Source of the DNA: Limanda limanda
Taxonomy: Eukaryota > Chordata > Actinopteri > Pleuronectiformes > Pleuronectidae
Assembly (NCBI RefSeq): GCF_963576545.1
Contig: NC_083638.1
Span: forward strand, 10,052,522-10,116,521
Length of the DNA stretch: 64,000 nt
Direction of reading: 5' to 3'
Shown: piece by piece, positions 1 through 13,100 of the stretch
Position numbering within the stretch: the stretch's first letter is position 1
Layout of the letters: the number at the start of each line of letters is the position of its first letter
The notes under the pieces: model-generated
Database searches by the model: none
Told to the model about the DNA's origin: nothing
What the model saw: the letters and a program-made list of their open reading frames with translations, nothing else
Translations under genes and position numbers: made by a program

Positions 1-512
1 GCATGGATAGGAATCAACCACAGCCCTCAGTAGTCCTAGTTTCATAGATCTCTCACTGTGCATGGAGGAATTTAATAATCAGCTGACATTACTTCCACAG
101 GTGGCCAGTGATATTTGCAATTTTATGTGTCTGTGATACAAAGAGACAAACTAGAAAATGTATTTGTGTGTATCTTTGTTAGAGAAAAGATAATCTTAAA
201 GGTAGACGTATGCATTTCTGAGGGGCCAGAGAAATCAAATATATGATCAGAAATAGACAGATCAGTAAATAAGGAATTGTTTTTTAAAATACTATGCAGC
301 CAGCTTTTTTACTGCACATTATAAAAATAGACTAATGAAGAATTTTAATCATTAAATTGAATATATCCTGTCAGAGTCCAGTTTGCTAATGACTGCATTG
401 TTAATATTAAATGATCAAAATAAAATGATGATATGTAAACAAGTCACACATTCTAACGTCTCTCCAACTCACCTCCCACCCCCAATCTCTCTTTTCTCCC
501 TCGACTCTCCAG

Positions 513-735
513 GGTTTACAGTGGAGCCTGTTGAAGGAAGAGGAGGTCATTCCTCATATTTTGGCGATGGAAGGCCGAAGGGGTCGCCCCTCTAGTTCAG
601 AGCGCCAATCGGGGGGCGAGGGCACCAAAGGTTCCCGCCGAAGGAAGGGGCGACCCCCGAATGTGGGCGATCCGCTGGTGCCCGAGGGCCCCAGTCCCAG
701 TGAGGTCAAACTCCTGCGCAAACTAGAGGCACAAG
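513..735 (+). CDS. baz2b: BAZ2B exon: end of TAM/MBD region and AT-hook-like motifs
   Basis: This is the first BAZ2B exon in the window. The acceptor AG is at 511-512 and the donor GT at 736. It starts in phase 0 and leaves one base. The opening residues GLQWSLLKEEEVIP align with the block just after the MBD in vertebrate BAZ2B. Two basic Gly-Arg-Pro cores follow (residues 21-26 and 42-49) and could contact the DNA minor groove. Upstream, 1-512 is intron with no recognisable exon. Confidence 0.9.
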
Positions 736-3700
736 GTTGGTGGGAGAAAAGAGCCCTGAAATATGTTTGTCATAAGTGTGTGTGACAGCCAGATATTATC
801 AAGGTGACAGAGGGCAAGGACGGAGTTACAGTTTAAAATATTTCAGACTAGTCAGTTTTTTCTGCCTTCTTGTTCGACTTATAGTCATATAGACACTTTT
901 TCAGATGAATCAGCAACGTTATCATATCCTTTTAATGTTTCAGGATTTTTGTATTGTATATTTTGTAGCATTGATCATTTTAATAGGACTCATATGAGCA
1001 TTATCTTTCGCTAAGGCCCCAACATACCCCTTTTGGAACCACTTTTAAATTCACTAGATCCAAATTTCTCATTAGATCTGCACCAAGTTGCACTCACTCA
1101 TGAATTATATCAGTCCCCGAATGCCTGATACATTCAATCCATGAATTATTCCCTGCAAAATACACAAAAAGATAATAAAAGTGAAAACAATTCCTGGATC
1201 CGCCTCCTGACCTGAACCAAAATTGAATGTGTTGTATCCTGACCGATACCACATCCTCCCAGTAAGTGTTGTGGTAATCCATCCCATTGTTTTTGCATAA
1301 TCCATCTAAATAACAGACAAACAAACTAACCCCATTGAAAACATCACCTCCCTGACGGACGTGATGGTGATATTACATAAATAAATACTTAGTCAGCTCT
1401 ACTCTTGTAGAAATATTTGAACCATGTATATTTTTAAATGTCTTTGGAAAATTGTGCAATACATGTTAAACACCAAAGGGAATAATGGTTTCAATTATCT
1501 GTCCCTTGTTTTTTTCAAAATTTGAGACAAAACATGATCTCAGTCAAATGTATTTGGCTACAGCAGCATTTATTTCTCTTTAAAACTTCCGAACTGACGA
1601 AGCCGTTTCTCATTATTTTGTGCAGAAATAGCTCGACAGGCTGCCCAGATGAAAATGATGAGAAAACTGGAAAAGCAGGCGCTGGCCCGTGCAGCCAAAG
1701 AGGCTCGGAAGCAGCAAGGTAAACTTTGGTGTAAGGAATTTATTTGCTTGGTCACCACTTTGATCTAAATGTCGCATAACGACAGCAGGGACTTTGTTTG
1801 TATATACATATTTATTTTCAGCACATTAAAGCTCAGGCTTCAATCCCTCTTCTGCCATAATCTGTATTTCTGCCACGCTGCTGCTCTCAAACATTATGCT
1901 TATACATTTTTGTAATTCCTACACACGACGTCGAAGCTACAAAATAAATCCAATCATACACTCAGTTTATTTGCTTAGTATATTATATATTCTGAAATGT
2001 ATAACATAGCAATAGATTTAAACCAGAGTAGGCACATTACCGATGCATATTTTTTAATTAAACCTTCACTCCTGCTAAAATATGGGAGTCAGATCCACTG
2101 CATATTTTTGAAGACACTAGCATCCTAAAACTTATCTGACCGTGTCTCAAATCCAAAATGTCTTTGTCCTCGTGAAATTTAATAAAATCCGGTCTCATGA
2201 ATCAAGGTTAAAACCTGATCCCAGTGCTATACCTGCACTGATAAGAATACACAATACACCACGCTGCACAATTTGTTGACCTGTCGAAAGCATTAAATAT
2301 CGATGATGATGGCTTTGTTTCCATAAGTTGCTTTCCTCGTGTTGTCATTATTACCGGGCACTTTTTTAAATCCACCCCTCTGGTTTCCTAGTATTTGAAG
2401 TCTCTGAGTAAAGCTGCAGTTCTCTCAGATATACGTAGACAGTTGATCCCAGCTTTGCGGGTCATGTTTGTAACACAACACTGACTTGACTTTTGCAGCG
2501 ATCATCGCAGCCGAGGAGCGAAGGAAGCAGAAAGAGCAGATCAAGATTCTCAAGCAGCAGGTGGGTCTTCTTTACGTGTGTGCTGACAAATGTTTTTCTC
2601 CACCCCCCCGCCTTATCTCAGTGTCCTGACTCCGCGCAGTCCCCGTCTCCTCGGCAGGAAATGCTGAATGGTTATTTTGTGATGCTTTAAAGCTTGCTCT
2701 TCAATTACCGTCATTACTTCTAGTGCTCAACTTATTGTTGTGGGTATTTTTTTTTTTTCTTCTTTGCCCATCCCAATTGGAAGAGAGTGGTTAGGAAGTG
2801 ATTTTTATCTTCGGATGTTTTCCAGTGTCTAAAATATTAAGAGATTATGTTTTTTTGAAACAGGAAAAGATCAAGCGTATTCAGCACATTCGGATGGAGA
2901 AGGAACTCAGGGCGCAGCATCTTTTGGAGGTACAGAATCTGATCCTGATTTAGCAGAACATTCCTGGAGAGCCACAGCCCCTCAGTCTATAGTGTTTTAA
3001 TCTTCCTAAAGCTCATTACTGAACAGCAGCATGCATTGGAGGGAGTTGCGTCTTCTTAGGCATAATTCCACATGGAACTAATGCTAAATTGGTCTTGGTT
3101 TGACGGCTGTTGAATATTAAAATGGCTGTTGCTGCCTCCTCAGACCTTATTTAAATTGGACAGAAAAGTCTCTTTTTTTTTTTTTTTTCATCAGACAACA
3201 GTAACAGTTTAGCATAAGTGGGTCGAGCAAAAAAAAAAGGTGCTGTTTTCCACACACACGCACACAAACGCACACATGCCAAGATGCATACACATCCCCA
3301 CACGCACACACACACACACACACATGCAGACACACACAATTATACTGTAAGAGCTTCAATGTGTTTTAGCAGGCAGGACTAAATCAATTTTGAGTTGACA
3401 CGGTTGGCAAGCCACTCTTAACGGGAGGCTTCAACATTTTTACAATTATGCGTTAAAGAGATACATTATTCATTTGCTGTGTTTTACAAATTTGACTGGC
3501 ATCCAGGAGCATGAAATCTGTGCTCAAACTGCACACAATCAGTTAAAGTGCAGCAAAGTCCTCGCCCAGGACTGATTGATGTATGTTTGTGATTTCTTGA
3601 CCTTAATCTTTATTCATAGGCCAAACGGAGAAAGAAGGAAGAGGTTAACAATGCCAAAATATTGGAGGCAGAAAAACGGATAAAGGTATGTTTTATTTAA

Positions 3701-4541
3701 CGAATCTCCAGAAACAGATGTAACAGTGTTGCTAGTATAGATTGGACGTGGATAACTGTTGGTGTAAACAGTGGTGTCCGGCAATTAAAGCCTGTGGAAG
3801 TGATCTTCGTTTTTTTTTTCTGGCAAACCAAGTGAAAAACAAATCCTCCAGTCAGTTTGCACATATCTAGAGCCCCTCTCCCATGGAGTAGAACCATAGA
3901 ACAGGCACCTGACCTGAAAAGAGAAAACAGAGAAGCTAACAAAGAACGACTTGAACGACTAGAATGTCACATACCTCGAAGCACAACAATAGAAAGCTTG
4001 AGAAATACCCTTAAAAGGAGGGGGCCCCTTAAGTGGACGTGCAGGTACAGGTCCATACAGCTCACGTTGACAATGCAGGCCTTTACATGCCAGGTGATAC
4101 CTATGTACATAACATTTTGTGTAATTATAAGAAACAATCAAAATTCGGTATAATTGGCATTGGCTGTATACAGTGATGAGCAAGTGTATTTCCACTCAAG
4201 AAGCAGCTGGCGATAAAAATTTGAGCGACTATTTGAAATGAGCTGAAATTCCATCAGTGTGTAGTGATTTTCCTGATATTGGCACAATGGAAGCGTATTG
4301 ATTTTTTTTTCTCTCCTCTTCATCTTCTCTTTTCTTGCCTTCAAGGAGAAAGAGATGAGGAGACAGCAGGCGGAGGTTCTCAAGCACCAGGTAGGCTTTC
4401 AACACAACTTGCTCATCCCTCTTGAACGTAATAGTCACTGCTGAATAAAACCATTTAACTCAGATGTCAGTAAGAATTTTCAGGCGTGTATGTGTGTGTG
4501 ACTGAGTGATTATATATGTGCATCTGCATATATTTTAATAC

Positions 4542-4578
<37 letters not shown>

Positions 4579-7033
4579 ATGTGGTTAGTATTTCTCTTTA
4601 TTTAACACCATGCTTATTGGTTTTGGATTTATTACTCCTGTTCCTTAATATTTTTGCCAACTCTTCTCTGCCAGGAGTTGGAGAGGCATAGACTAGATAT
4701 GGTATGGGTATGTTTATTTTTGTACATCTAACACCTGCATCGTGTAACTGGTTGTGTTATGGTTGTCATAGCAATGCATTAAGTGTAGCACTGGCTGCTG
4801 TCATACTACATTCTTCTGCATGGCTTTCCAGCAAAACCAACAAAAGAGAAAAAGAGTCAGTATGCTGCCTCCATCTGCTCGTCCTGAGGGATAACTGACC
4901 CTGTCACGGTGGCCAGGCAGCTTCTGTCCCCCCCCCCCCCCTCCCCCATCCTACCCCCCCCCCCCCTCCCCTTCTCTATTTAAAAAAACTCAGAATGCAT
5001 TGCAAAGACCGCTAGCCAGTCCTCACTCACTGTCTGAAAGTGCACTGGAGGAGTTTCCATCCATCACACACTGTACATTGTCCTAACTGTTCAATTGGAG
5101 TCGCCTGTGTTGCCCATGAGTGCTTGACGGTTTCTCCGGCCCCAGACATCGAGCTTGTGTCTGTTCGTCCGTGCGTCTGTTCTGCCCGTCCGGCGAGTGC
5201 TGGACTTTAACCAACCACATCCCAGCCTCTCTGTCATTCACTGTTCCTGTACTCTGCACAAAGAATGAAAAACCGCTACCGAGAATCATTTTGTCTTTAT
5301 GGTGGAGACACTTCCAGACACACACTGCTCCCCCATCTGCCTCCCTCACTCCCAAGTTTTGAGGAGGGTACAGACACAACTTTTACTAGACAATAGACCT
5401 GATAGACTGTCCAACTAAAATATAACCAGTTCCACCATGAGGACAAATATGGTTCTGTGTAGCATTTTATTTTTGGCCTGGCTGTTCTGCTTGTCGCCCC
5501 TTCTCACTCATACACAGTCGCAGCTGAATCAAGAGGTCTGCCTATCTGTTTCTCCCTGGACTCTGAGCCGATTGTTGCATCATCAACCCCTTGCACCTTC
5601 ACTCAGAGCATAATGATCGGGGGCAAATTGAGACACAAGAAATAATGCTGGTATTCAAGGTTGTCATGTGCAATTGTATTGCATGTGATGCACTGTAGCT
5701 TGGTATCATAATAACCTTTGAACCAGTGGTTTTTGAAGAATCCTAAAGCTAGAATGCGCTGAATGCCACCGGCTTCATGTCCTTTCTGAACTTGGCCTGT
5801 TTGAAGTTTTCCCATTTGTAGATGAATCAAACCAGTAAGAACATGGGAAGGATGCAGCGGCGTATCTGGCTTCCTGCCTGTCTTGTTTATCACAATGACA
5901 AAAAAGATCCTCACAAACAGCCCACACTAGGCACTATGTCCTGTAAATGTCCTTGGCAAGGCTCTAATAGTGGCAATTGTGTCTTTCTGCTGGATCACAG
6001 AGGCAATGACAGCCTGATATGGAGGAGCGTGAAACCTAAAGAGATCAAATGAAATGATAGTCAGTCACTGGTGATTCCTGTGCCCTTTCGCAGTAGACTG
6101 TGTGTCACGCACCACAGAACAACATAGATGTCTCATCCTCAGCAGTTACATTCTGTGCTAATACTTAAGCTGCCATAACCACTGAAGCAGAACTGCTCCG
6201 TTTGTAGCGTCCGTTCCTCTTTGTCGCCCCCCCCCCTCACCAAATATCATTTCGAATGATGTGTCAAATAAACTTTAGCATTGACTCGTGTAATTGAATT
6301 TATTATTTTGATCGTTACGCCGTTGTGGCGCATCAGAGGATCTCTGGGCAAACGAGCGTTTTGTTGCTTTTGTTGTGTCAGCTTTAGTTTAGAGGCGCCG
6401 TCACCGATTCCAGCTGCTTCTCTTTTTGAGCCTGTCATCACATCTACTCTGTATCGCATCTCTGTGTCGCTTTTTTGGTTGTCATTGTATTACTGTACTC
6501 TTCACTTATGCTTCCACCATACATGTGAAAGTGTATACATGTGAAGCATTGTTTCGTGTTTGTTCAAGTACAGTGCCGTTATTGGATCTAGTGCATCACA
6601 ATTCTACATTAATACATACTAAATTTAGTCGACCTTGAGTGCTGTGTGTGCAGTGTGTGCTTGTTAATGTGCCTGTGCTTTCTGACTCTCTAGGAGAGGG
6701 AGAGGAGGAGGCAACATGTAATGCTGATGAAGGCTGTCGAGGCTCGCAAGAAAGCAGAGGTAGTCCATATGGACACAAATAAATGCAGAAAATACACATA
6801 GAGTCCACTCCATAAAAAGAGCCCCAGTCCTTATTCCCTGGATGGATTCCGACTTTCTCTTCTTTTTGTGCATTCTTTCCCTCCATTCATTTTTTTTTTT
6901 TCCTACACACTTACCAAGTCAAAAGATTCTGGCCCTCAAGCACTTTTTCTTTGAATTCACAGAAGCATTAGGCTGAATTCTAATACTGCTCAGCAAAGTC
7001 GAGTAAACCTTCTCGTCTGTTTTCACGCAACAC

Positions 7034-7107
<74 letters not shown>

Positions 7108-10100
7108 TGCTTCCCTAAATGAATGATTTCTGGACTCTCTAGGAGCGTGAGCGCTTGCGGCAGGAGAAAAGGGATGAGAAGCGTCTGAACAAAGAGCGTA
7201 AACTGGAGCAACGGAGGCTGGAGCTGGAGATAGCGAGGGAGCTGAAGAAGCCAAATGAAGACATGTGTCTGTCTGACCACAAGGTAGCTTAGACAGGCAG
7301 TCGATAAAAAAAAAAAAAAAAAATCATAGGATTGTAGGTTTAGTTCATATACACTGATGGAAAGGTCTTATTTGAGTGCTGTTAAATAGGTGGATATCAG
7401 GACGGCACAGTCACAAAATCTATGTTGTCATTATTATTTGTATTATTATTATTTGTGTTCTATTTTATAATGGCTCTGTATTTACCATGAGACCACATGG
7501 TCAGATGCAGTTTTATCTGTGGAGATGTGTGCCCCCAAGTGGTTAAAGAAGAGTAGTGCATGAGTGTAGAAAATATGCAGTCAATAACATAAATTGGACA
7601 ACACCATCTTGATAACAGTCAACAGATGTGTGATATAACGGCAGCTTTTTTCCATTTAACCACTGTTATTTAAATCATAACTGTTTGCTGTACAAATTGG
7701 ATTTAATGCATTTCTCTCACAGCAAATAAAACTAAAACCACTAACAATCCCTCTTTCCTTTGTGCAGCCTCTCCCTGAGTTCTCCCGGATCCCTGGACTC
7801 ATCCTGCCAGGACGTGCCGTGTCCGACTGCCTTATGCTGATGCAATTCCTGAGAGGCTTTGGGAAGGTACTGGGACTCGACCTGAACATGGATGTGCCCA
7901 CCCTGGGCATGCTCCAGGAGGGCTTGCTCAATGTGGGGGACAGCATGGGCCAGGTCCAAGATCTTCTGGTCAAACTGCTCTCTCTGGCAGTCTGTGATCC
8001 TGGGTTGCCACCTGGACAAAAGGTGAGATAGTTGAACGCTGGTTTAAGAATGATGGTATTGTATACTTTGAAACAATGGAACCTACTTGAAAATTAAACC
8101 AAAAATTTAAAGAACATTTTCCTTTACCTTGTTTTCATGCATGTGCCTAAGACAGAGAAGCTTAGACGTCAAACAGACCTTAATTTATCAAGAAGTGTTT
8201 ATCAACTCATCCTCTTCTCTTTTCAGACCAAAACCATGCTGGGCGACCACCTGACCAATGTGGGCATCAACAGGGATAATGTGTCTGAGGTGCTACAGAT
8301 GTACATGGGGGCCCATTGTGCCAACACAGACTTGGCTCTTCTGGCCCTCAGTCTGAAGACCAAGGCGTTCCAGGCCCACACGCCTGTGCAGAAGTCCTCT
8401 ATTCTGGGATTCCTGGCAAATGAGCTGGCCTGCAGCAGAGCTGTTATCAGGTAGGTTCATCTATATGTTTTAGTAATGCATCTTCTGTCGGGAGCAGTCA
8501 CTTTTAATTGTAACAACATTTTTCAAACACAACTGTAACTAACGGGATTGAATTTCTTCTTGCAGTGAGATTGACAAGAGTCTGGATCAGATGGCAAACA
8601 TGAGGAAGGACAAGCTCATCATGGAGGGGAAACTGAAAAAGTGAGTTTTCTTGAAGCTAAAAAAATAAAATCTTACTTAAATCATTTGTAGACCATCAGG
8701 CTGATCCTGAGTGTTTGTGTTTATGCAGGCTCAGGATCATTCATGCCAAACGCACTGGGAAGAGGGAGGCCAGCATGGGTGCGGAAGAGAACCAGTCTGT
8801 TGGCACTCCATCCTCCGCCGCCAAACGCAAGAGGAAACTGGGTGGAGACAGTGACGAGGACGAAGATGACGAAGAGGACAGCGATGACCCGGCCGAGGAA
8901 GACGATGATGAGGAGGAGGAAGAGGTGAAGAAAGTTAAAAAAGTGGAGGTCATTGATGAGGTAAGATTTCCATCTACAGTTCCATTTTCTAAGGAAGTGA
9001 GTGTGATGGTTGGCTTGCAGACATTGAACATGTTGTTCCTTCAGGATGACGTGGACCAGGCCGCCAGCATCGAGGAGCTGGAGAAGCAGATAGAGAAGTT
9101 AGCCAAGGTATGCTCGTTAAAATGTACACGTGCTGTGAAACAGTTAATATCATGAACATAAATGTATAAGGTCTCTTGAGGGAAAAGCTTATAACAGATT
9201 TACAACAGAAATTCCACTGTGTCTCTACATTTACAGAAAAAAAGCAACTTCTCAAAACCTTATTATACAGTGTTTATTAAAAACAACCACATATATTCTT
9301 ACAAAGGGCTTTTTACTGATGAAGCCATTGATTATCTCAATAAATTACCTTATAAGCATAGCCTGTACTGCTTAATATATCACAGGTCGTTACAATAGGA
9401 CATTAGGAAAGACACATGTCTTTTATTTTAATGATCTTTGGATCAAAATAACGTATAGAAATCACTATATGTGTGTTTTTTTACTGTTGCAGCAACATCA
9501 TCAGACCAGAAAAAAGCTGTTTGAGATCTCTCATTCTCTGCGCTCCATGACGTACGGCCAGGACCGATACCGCCGCCGGTACTGGGTGCTTCCCCACTGT
9601 GGAGGAGTCTTCGTTGAAGCCATGGAGAGCGGAGAAGGTATATACAGCACAGAACACACACACACCACGTGAGGGTCTGAAATGCCTCTCACACACTTCA
9701 AAAAACATATTTGGAAAATTAAATTCTGTAATATAATTAATGCTGGAAGAGGAAGAAGGAAATGTTCTAAATATACTTGTTCAACTGCAAGTTCAGCTGT
9801 TTGTGCTCAATGACATTTTCTGTTTTTTTCGTTTGATTTTATCTTAATTCTCCAAACCTAATTAGATATTGCATAGACATAGAAATAATAATAAGTTTAG
9901 AAAAATCCGCTCAGTTGTAAAACCAACCACAGTAGTCAGAGTTTCCAGCTGCATCAACAGTTCACTCTCTCAATCCTCTGCAGCACCAGAGGAACTGGAG
10001 GAGGAGCGACAGAGGAAGAGGAGGGCGGCGGAGGAGGTCGTGGTCAAAGAGGAACCGATGGAGCTGGAGTTGGAGAAGGAGAAACACGCCGACGTGGACG

Positions 10101-13100
10101 GGCCGAGCACTCGAACAGAAGGTTTGGAGAAACAGGAAGCGGAGGAGAAGGAGCACGAGGGGAAGAACAACTCCCCGAGTCTCTTCTACCCTCAGCAAGA
10201 CTCTGTTTCCAAAATCTGCTCAATCCGGGACGTCAACAAGGACGTTGGCAGAGAAACTGTGAAGGAAGAGAACAAGCAGAGTCCCGTGGGCACCGCAGCC
10301 TCAGTAACAGCCCCCTCCCCCACTCACAGCTCCTCTGAGCCGGCAGTAGCATCAACCCCCTCCCTGGTGACCACTCACGACGCCACAAACATCCCTCCCC
10401 CGGCCTCCACCTCTCTACCTGTGCCGTGCCTGCCAGGCCCGAGTGAAACCCCGGGGAACACCCCCCTGTCCTCGTCCCCCACTCCGTCTCCCTACCTCTC
10501 ATTTCAAGCCAACGACCAGCTGCTCCGGGTCCTGACGGAGAGGAGTGGACACTGGTTCAGTCTGCTCCCTCGCAACCCCTGTGACCTCTCCTCCCTCACC
10601 ACGACTCCTCCGGCGGCGCCACGCGTGTCTCCCCAGGCATCCTCCACCCCAGCCGGGCCCAGATCCCCACCTCCGTCCCCTGCCCTGCCGCTCACCCCTT
10701 CTGCTGCTTCAGCCTCCACCAGCCCGCACCACCCAGCTGGCCTCCTCAACTACCCACTATCAGCCCTGCAGGTGAGATCTTTGTCTGGAATCTGTGTGCC
10801 ACATAACAAGAGCTGTGACCCTCTCTATGATGTCATCCACCTCCCTCACCCTTTTGTTTACCCTCTTTTCTCCCCAGGTGAAGCCAGGTGGTTCATTGCT
10901 AGGTGTGTCTTTTGGAAGCTGGCCCAGCGGCATTATAAGTCCCAGCCTGCCCCTGTGCAGCAGCCCCAGCCTCATGCCGGGTCACTCTCTGGAGGGCAAC
11001 ACAGCAAGTGTCTCCAGTAAGAGTGAATCGCCTTTACCTGGCATGGAGAAAACCTCGTCCATGCCCTCTCCTGCCTTGGAAATGCCCAAATCCATCGACC
11101 ACCCCATGGCTCGACCCATCCCAGAAGGTGAGAGACAAATAAACACATTGAGAAGAATTAAAGCCGAGACCGTGATCAACCCTCATGTTGTATTTGACAA
11201 TGATTCACCTGCATGAAAAGATTTCACTTGCCTGTGAATAATCCAAGATAATTGGATCAGGGAATGTTCTGCTCTGCTGTACTTAGTTTCATTTGGGTAT
11301 AACATAGCTGTATGAAACCCATTTTTTTGTTACAGTGATGTGTGTTCAGTGTCTCGGAGTTTAACATGCCTGTTTGTGCTCCTTGTCTCAGAGTTGCTGA
11401 CAGGATGGTGGCGGGTTTCTGACATTGAGCAGCTGAGGAATTTAGTCAATGCTCTCCACAGCCGAGGCTTTAGAGAGAAGGGCCTCCAGAGGCACATGCA
11501 GAAATACATGGAGATCATCCCCCAGGTCTGCACCAAACACAGAGACGGTAAGCATCTCCGCACTTCTCCCCGGGCACAGGGTCACTGCATACGCCTGAGA
11601 TTCATAAGCAGGACTCAGAGCTTGTAGAGAGTAGATTGTTTTGATAGAAATAAATACAGATTTGGTGTGCTTCCATTCAAACTAAGAAGCATGTCCTTGA
11701 TGATCCATGAATACACTGCGAACACTGCATTATTAATGGCCAAAGTAAATCTGCATGGGTTTGGCTCCATGGCTCATGGGTTCACTTGTGATTTCATGGC
11801 TGACGGATATCTATCATCTTGTCCTTCTAGTGGCCATGATCGAGCTGCGTGATCTGGAGGAGAGCCAGGTCAGTGTGGAGTCAGTGCGAGGCTGGTGCGT
11901 TGAGGAGCAGGCCATGGAGATGGACATTGCCGTCCTGCAGCAGGTGGAGGAGCTGGAGAGGAAGGTCACGTCTGCCAGCCTGCAGGCGAAGGTAAAATAC
12001 AAGAACACACCCTCAGGGTTCCTACAGTCCTGGAAAAGTCATGGAATTGTAAAATGATAGTGTTTGAAGTGCTTAAAAAAAAAGAAATCCCAAAAGTTTT
12101 GGAGAAGTCATAAAAAAGTTGTAATATTCATATTTTCATGTTGTTAATTTAAACTGAGTTTTACAGTTTTAAAAGAAATATGCTCAAAATATAAGCAGGC
12201 ATATGCTCTCATACTAATTGAAATGTTCGGTGGGGAAGCAGGCGGGATATTGCACTATGCCAGGGAAGTGTAGATTTAATCATGCTTGGCTACAAATGGA
12301 AAAGTAAATGTGATGGGTTACAACAAACAAAGACCTCAATTAAAGTATAGTCTCATTCATTTGTGTCATTTAAGGTGATGTATGCTTTGGAATTCTCATT
12401 GTTAGCTTAAACACTAAATGTTGTCACTTTTTCATGTATACACCAAGATTTAAAAAAAAATTTGGCTATGGAAATTTGGTTTGAAGTTATTGAAAAGTCA
12501 TGGAAAAGTCATGGAAATCCATTGGTCAAAATGTGCATGAACCCTGCACCCTTTTTAGTGTAAGAACATGTTGATGTGAAGTGGTGTGATCAGAGGCCAA
12601 AAGCATTAACAGCTCATTTCCTCTCCCAGGGCTGGATGCATCCGGACCCTCAGTCTGAGCGGGAGGACCTGGTGTACTACGAGCACAAGCCTCTCACAAA
12701 ATCCACGTCAGCGAGCAGCGGAGACAAGGAGCATCCCGAAGAGCGCGGGGAGAAGGGTGGGGTGACCCGTCACCCGGATAACCCGCTGGACATAGCAGTG
12801 ACCCGTCTGGCTGATCTGGAGCGCAACATCGAGAGAAGGTACCTGAGGAGCCCCTTAGGTACCACCATTCAGATCAGGCTGGATAATGTGGGTACGGTCA
12901 CTGTCCCTGCCCCCGCCCCATCCACTAGTGCTGACAGGGAAGGGTAGGTTCATATCTCCAACCAAAGCTCCCCACTCTCCCACTGAGACCTTTTCCTCTC
13001 CTCTGTGTGTGCTTTGTGTTTCCCATACTATCAAAAGAAGTGAGGGTCCTTGCTGCTTTCACAGCAGGTGTTTGTGGTGGCTTGTGGCATCTTTTCTTTG

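Noticed and set aside
6919..7280. Minus-strand open frames with long Cys-Val repeats
   Set aside because: They are translations of the (CA)n microsatellite and the antisense of a BAZ2B exon.
9869..9983. Upstream extension of the large BAZ2B exon (open frame from 9869)
   Set aside because: The acceptor CTCTGCAG at 9983 gives the phase needed to join exon 9493-9637. The extra residues match nothing conserved.
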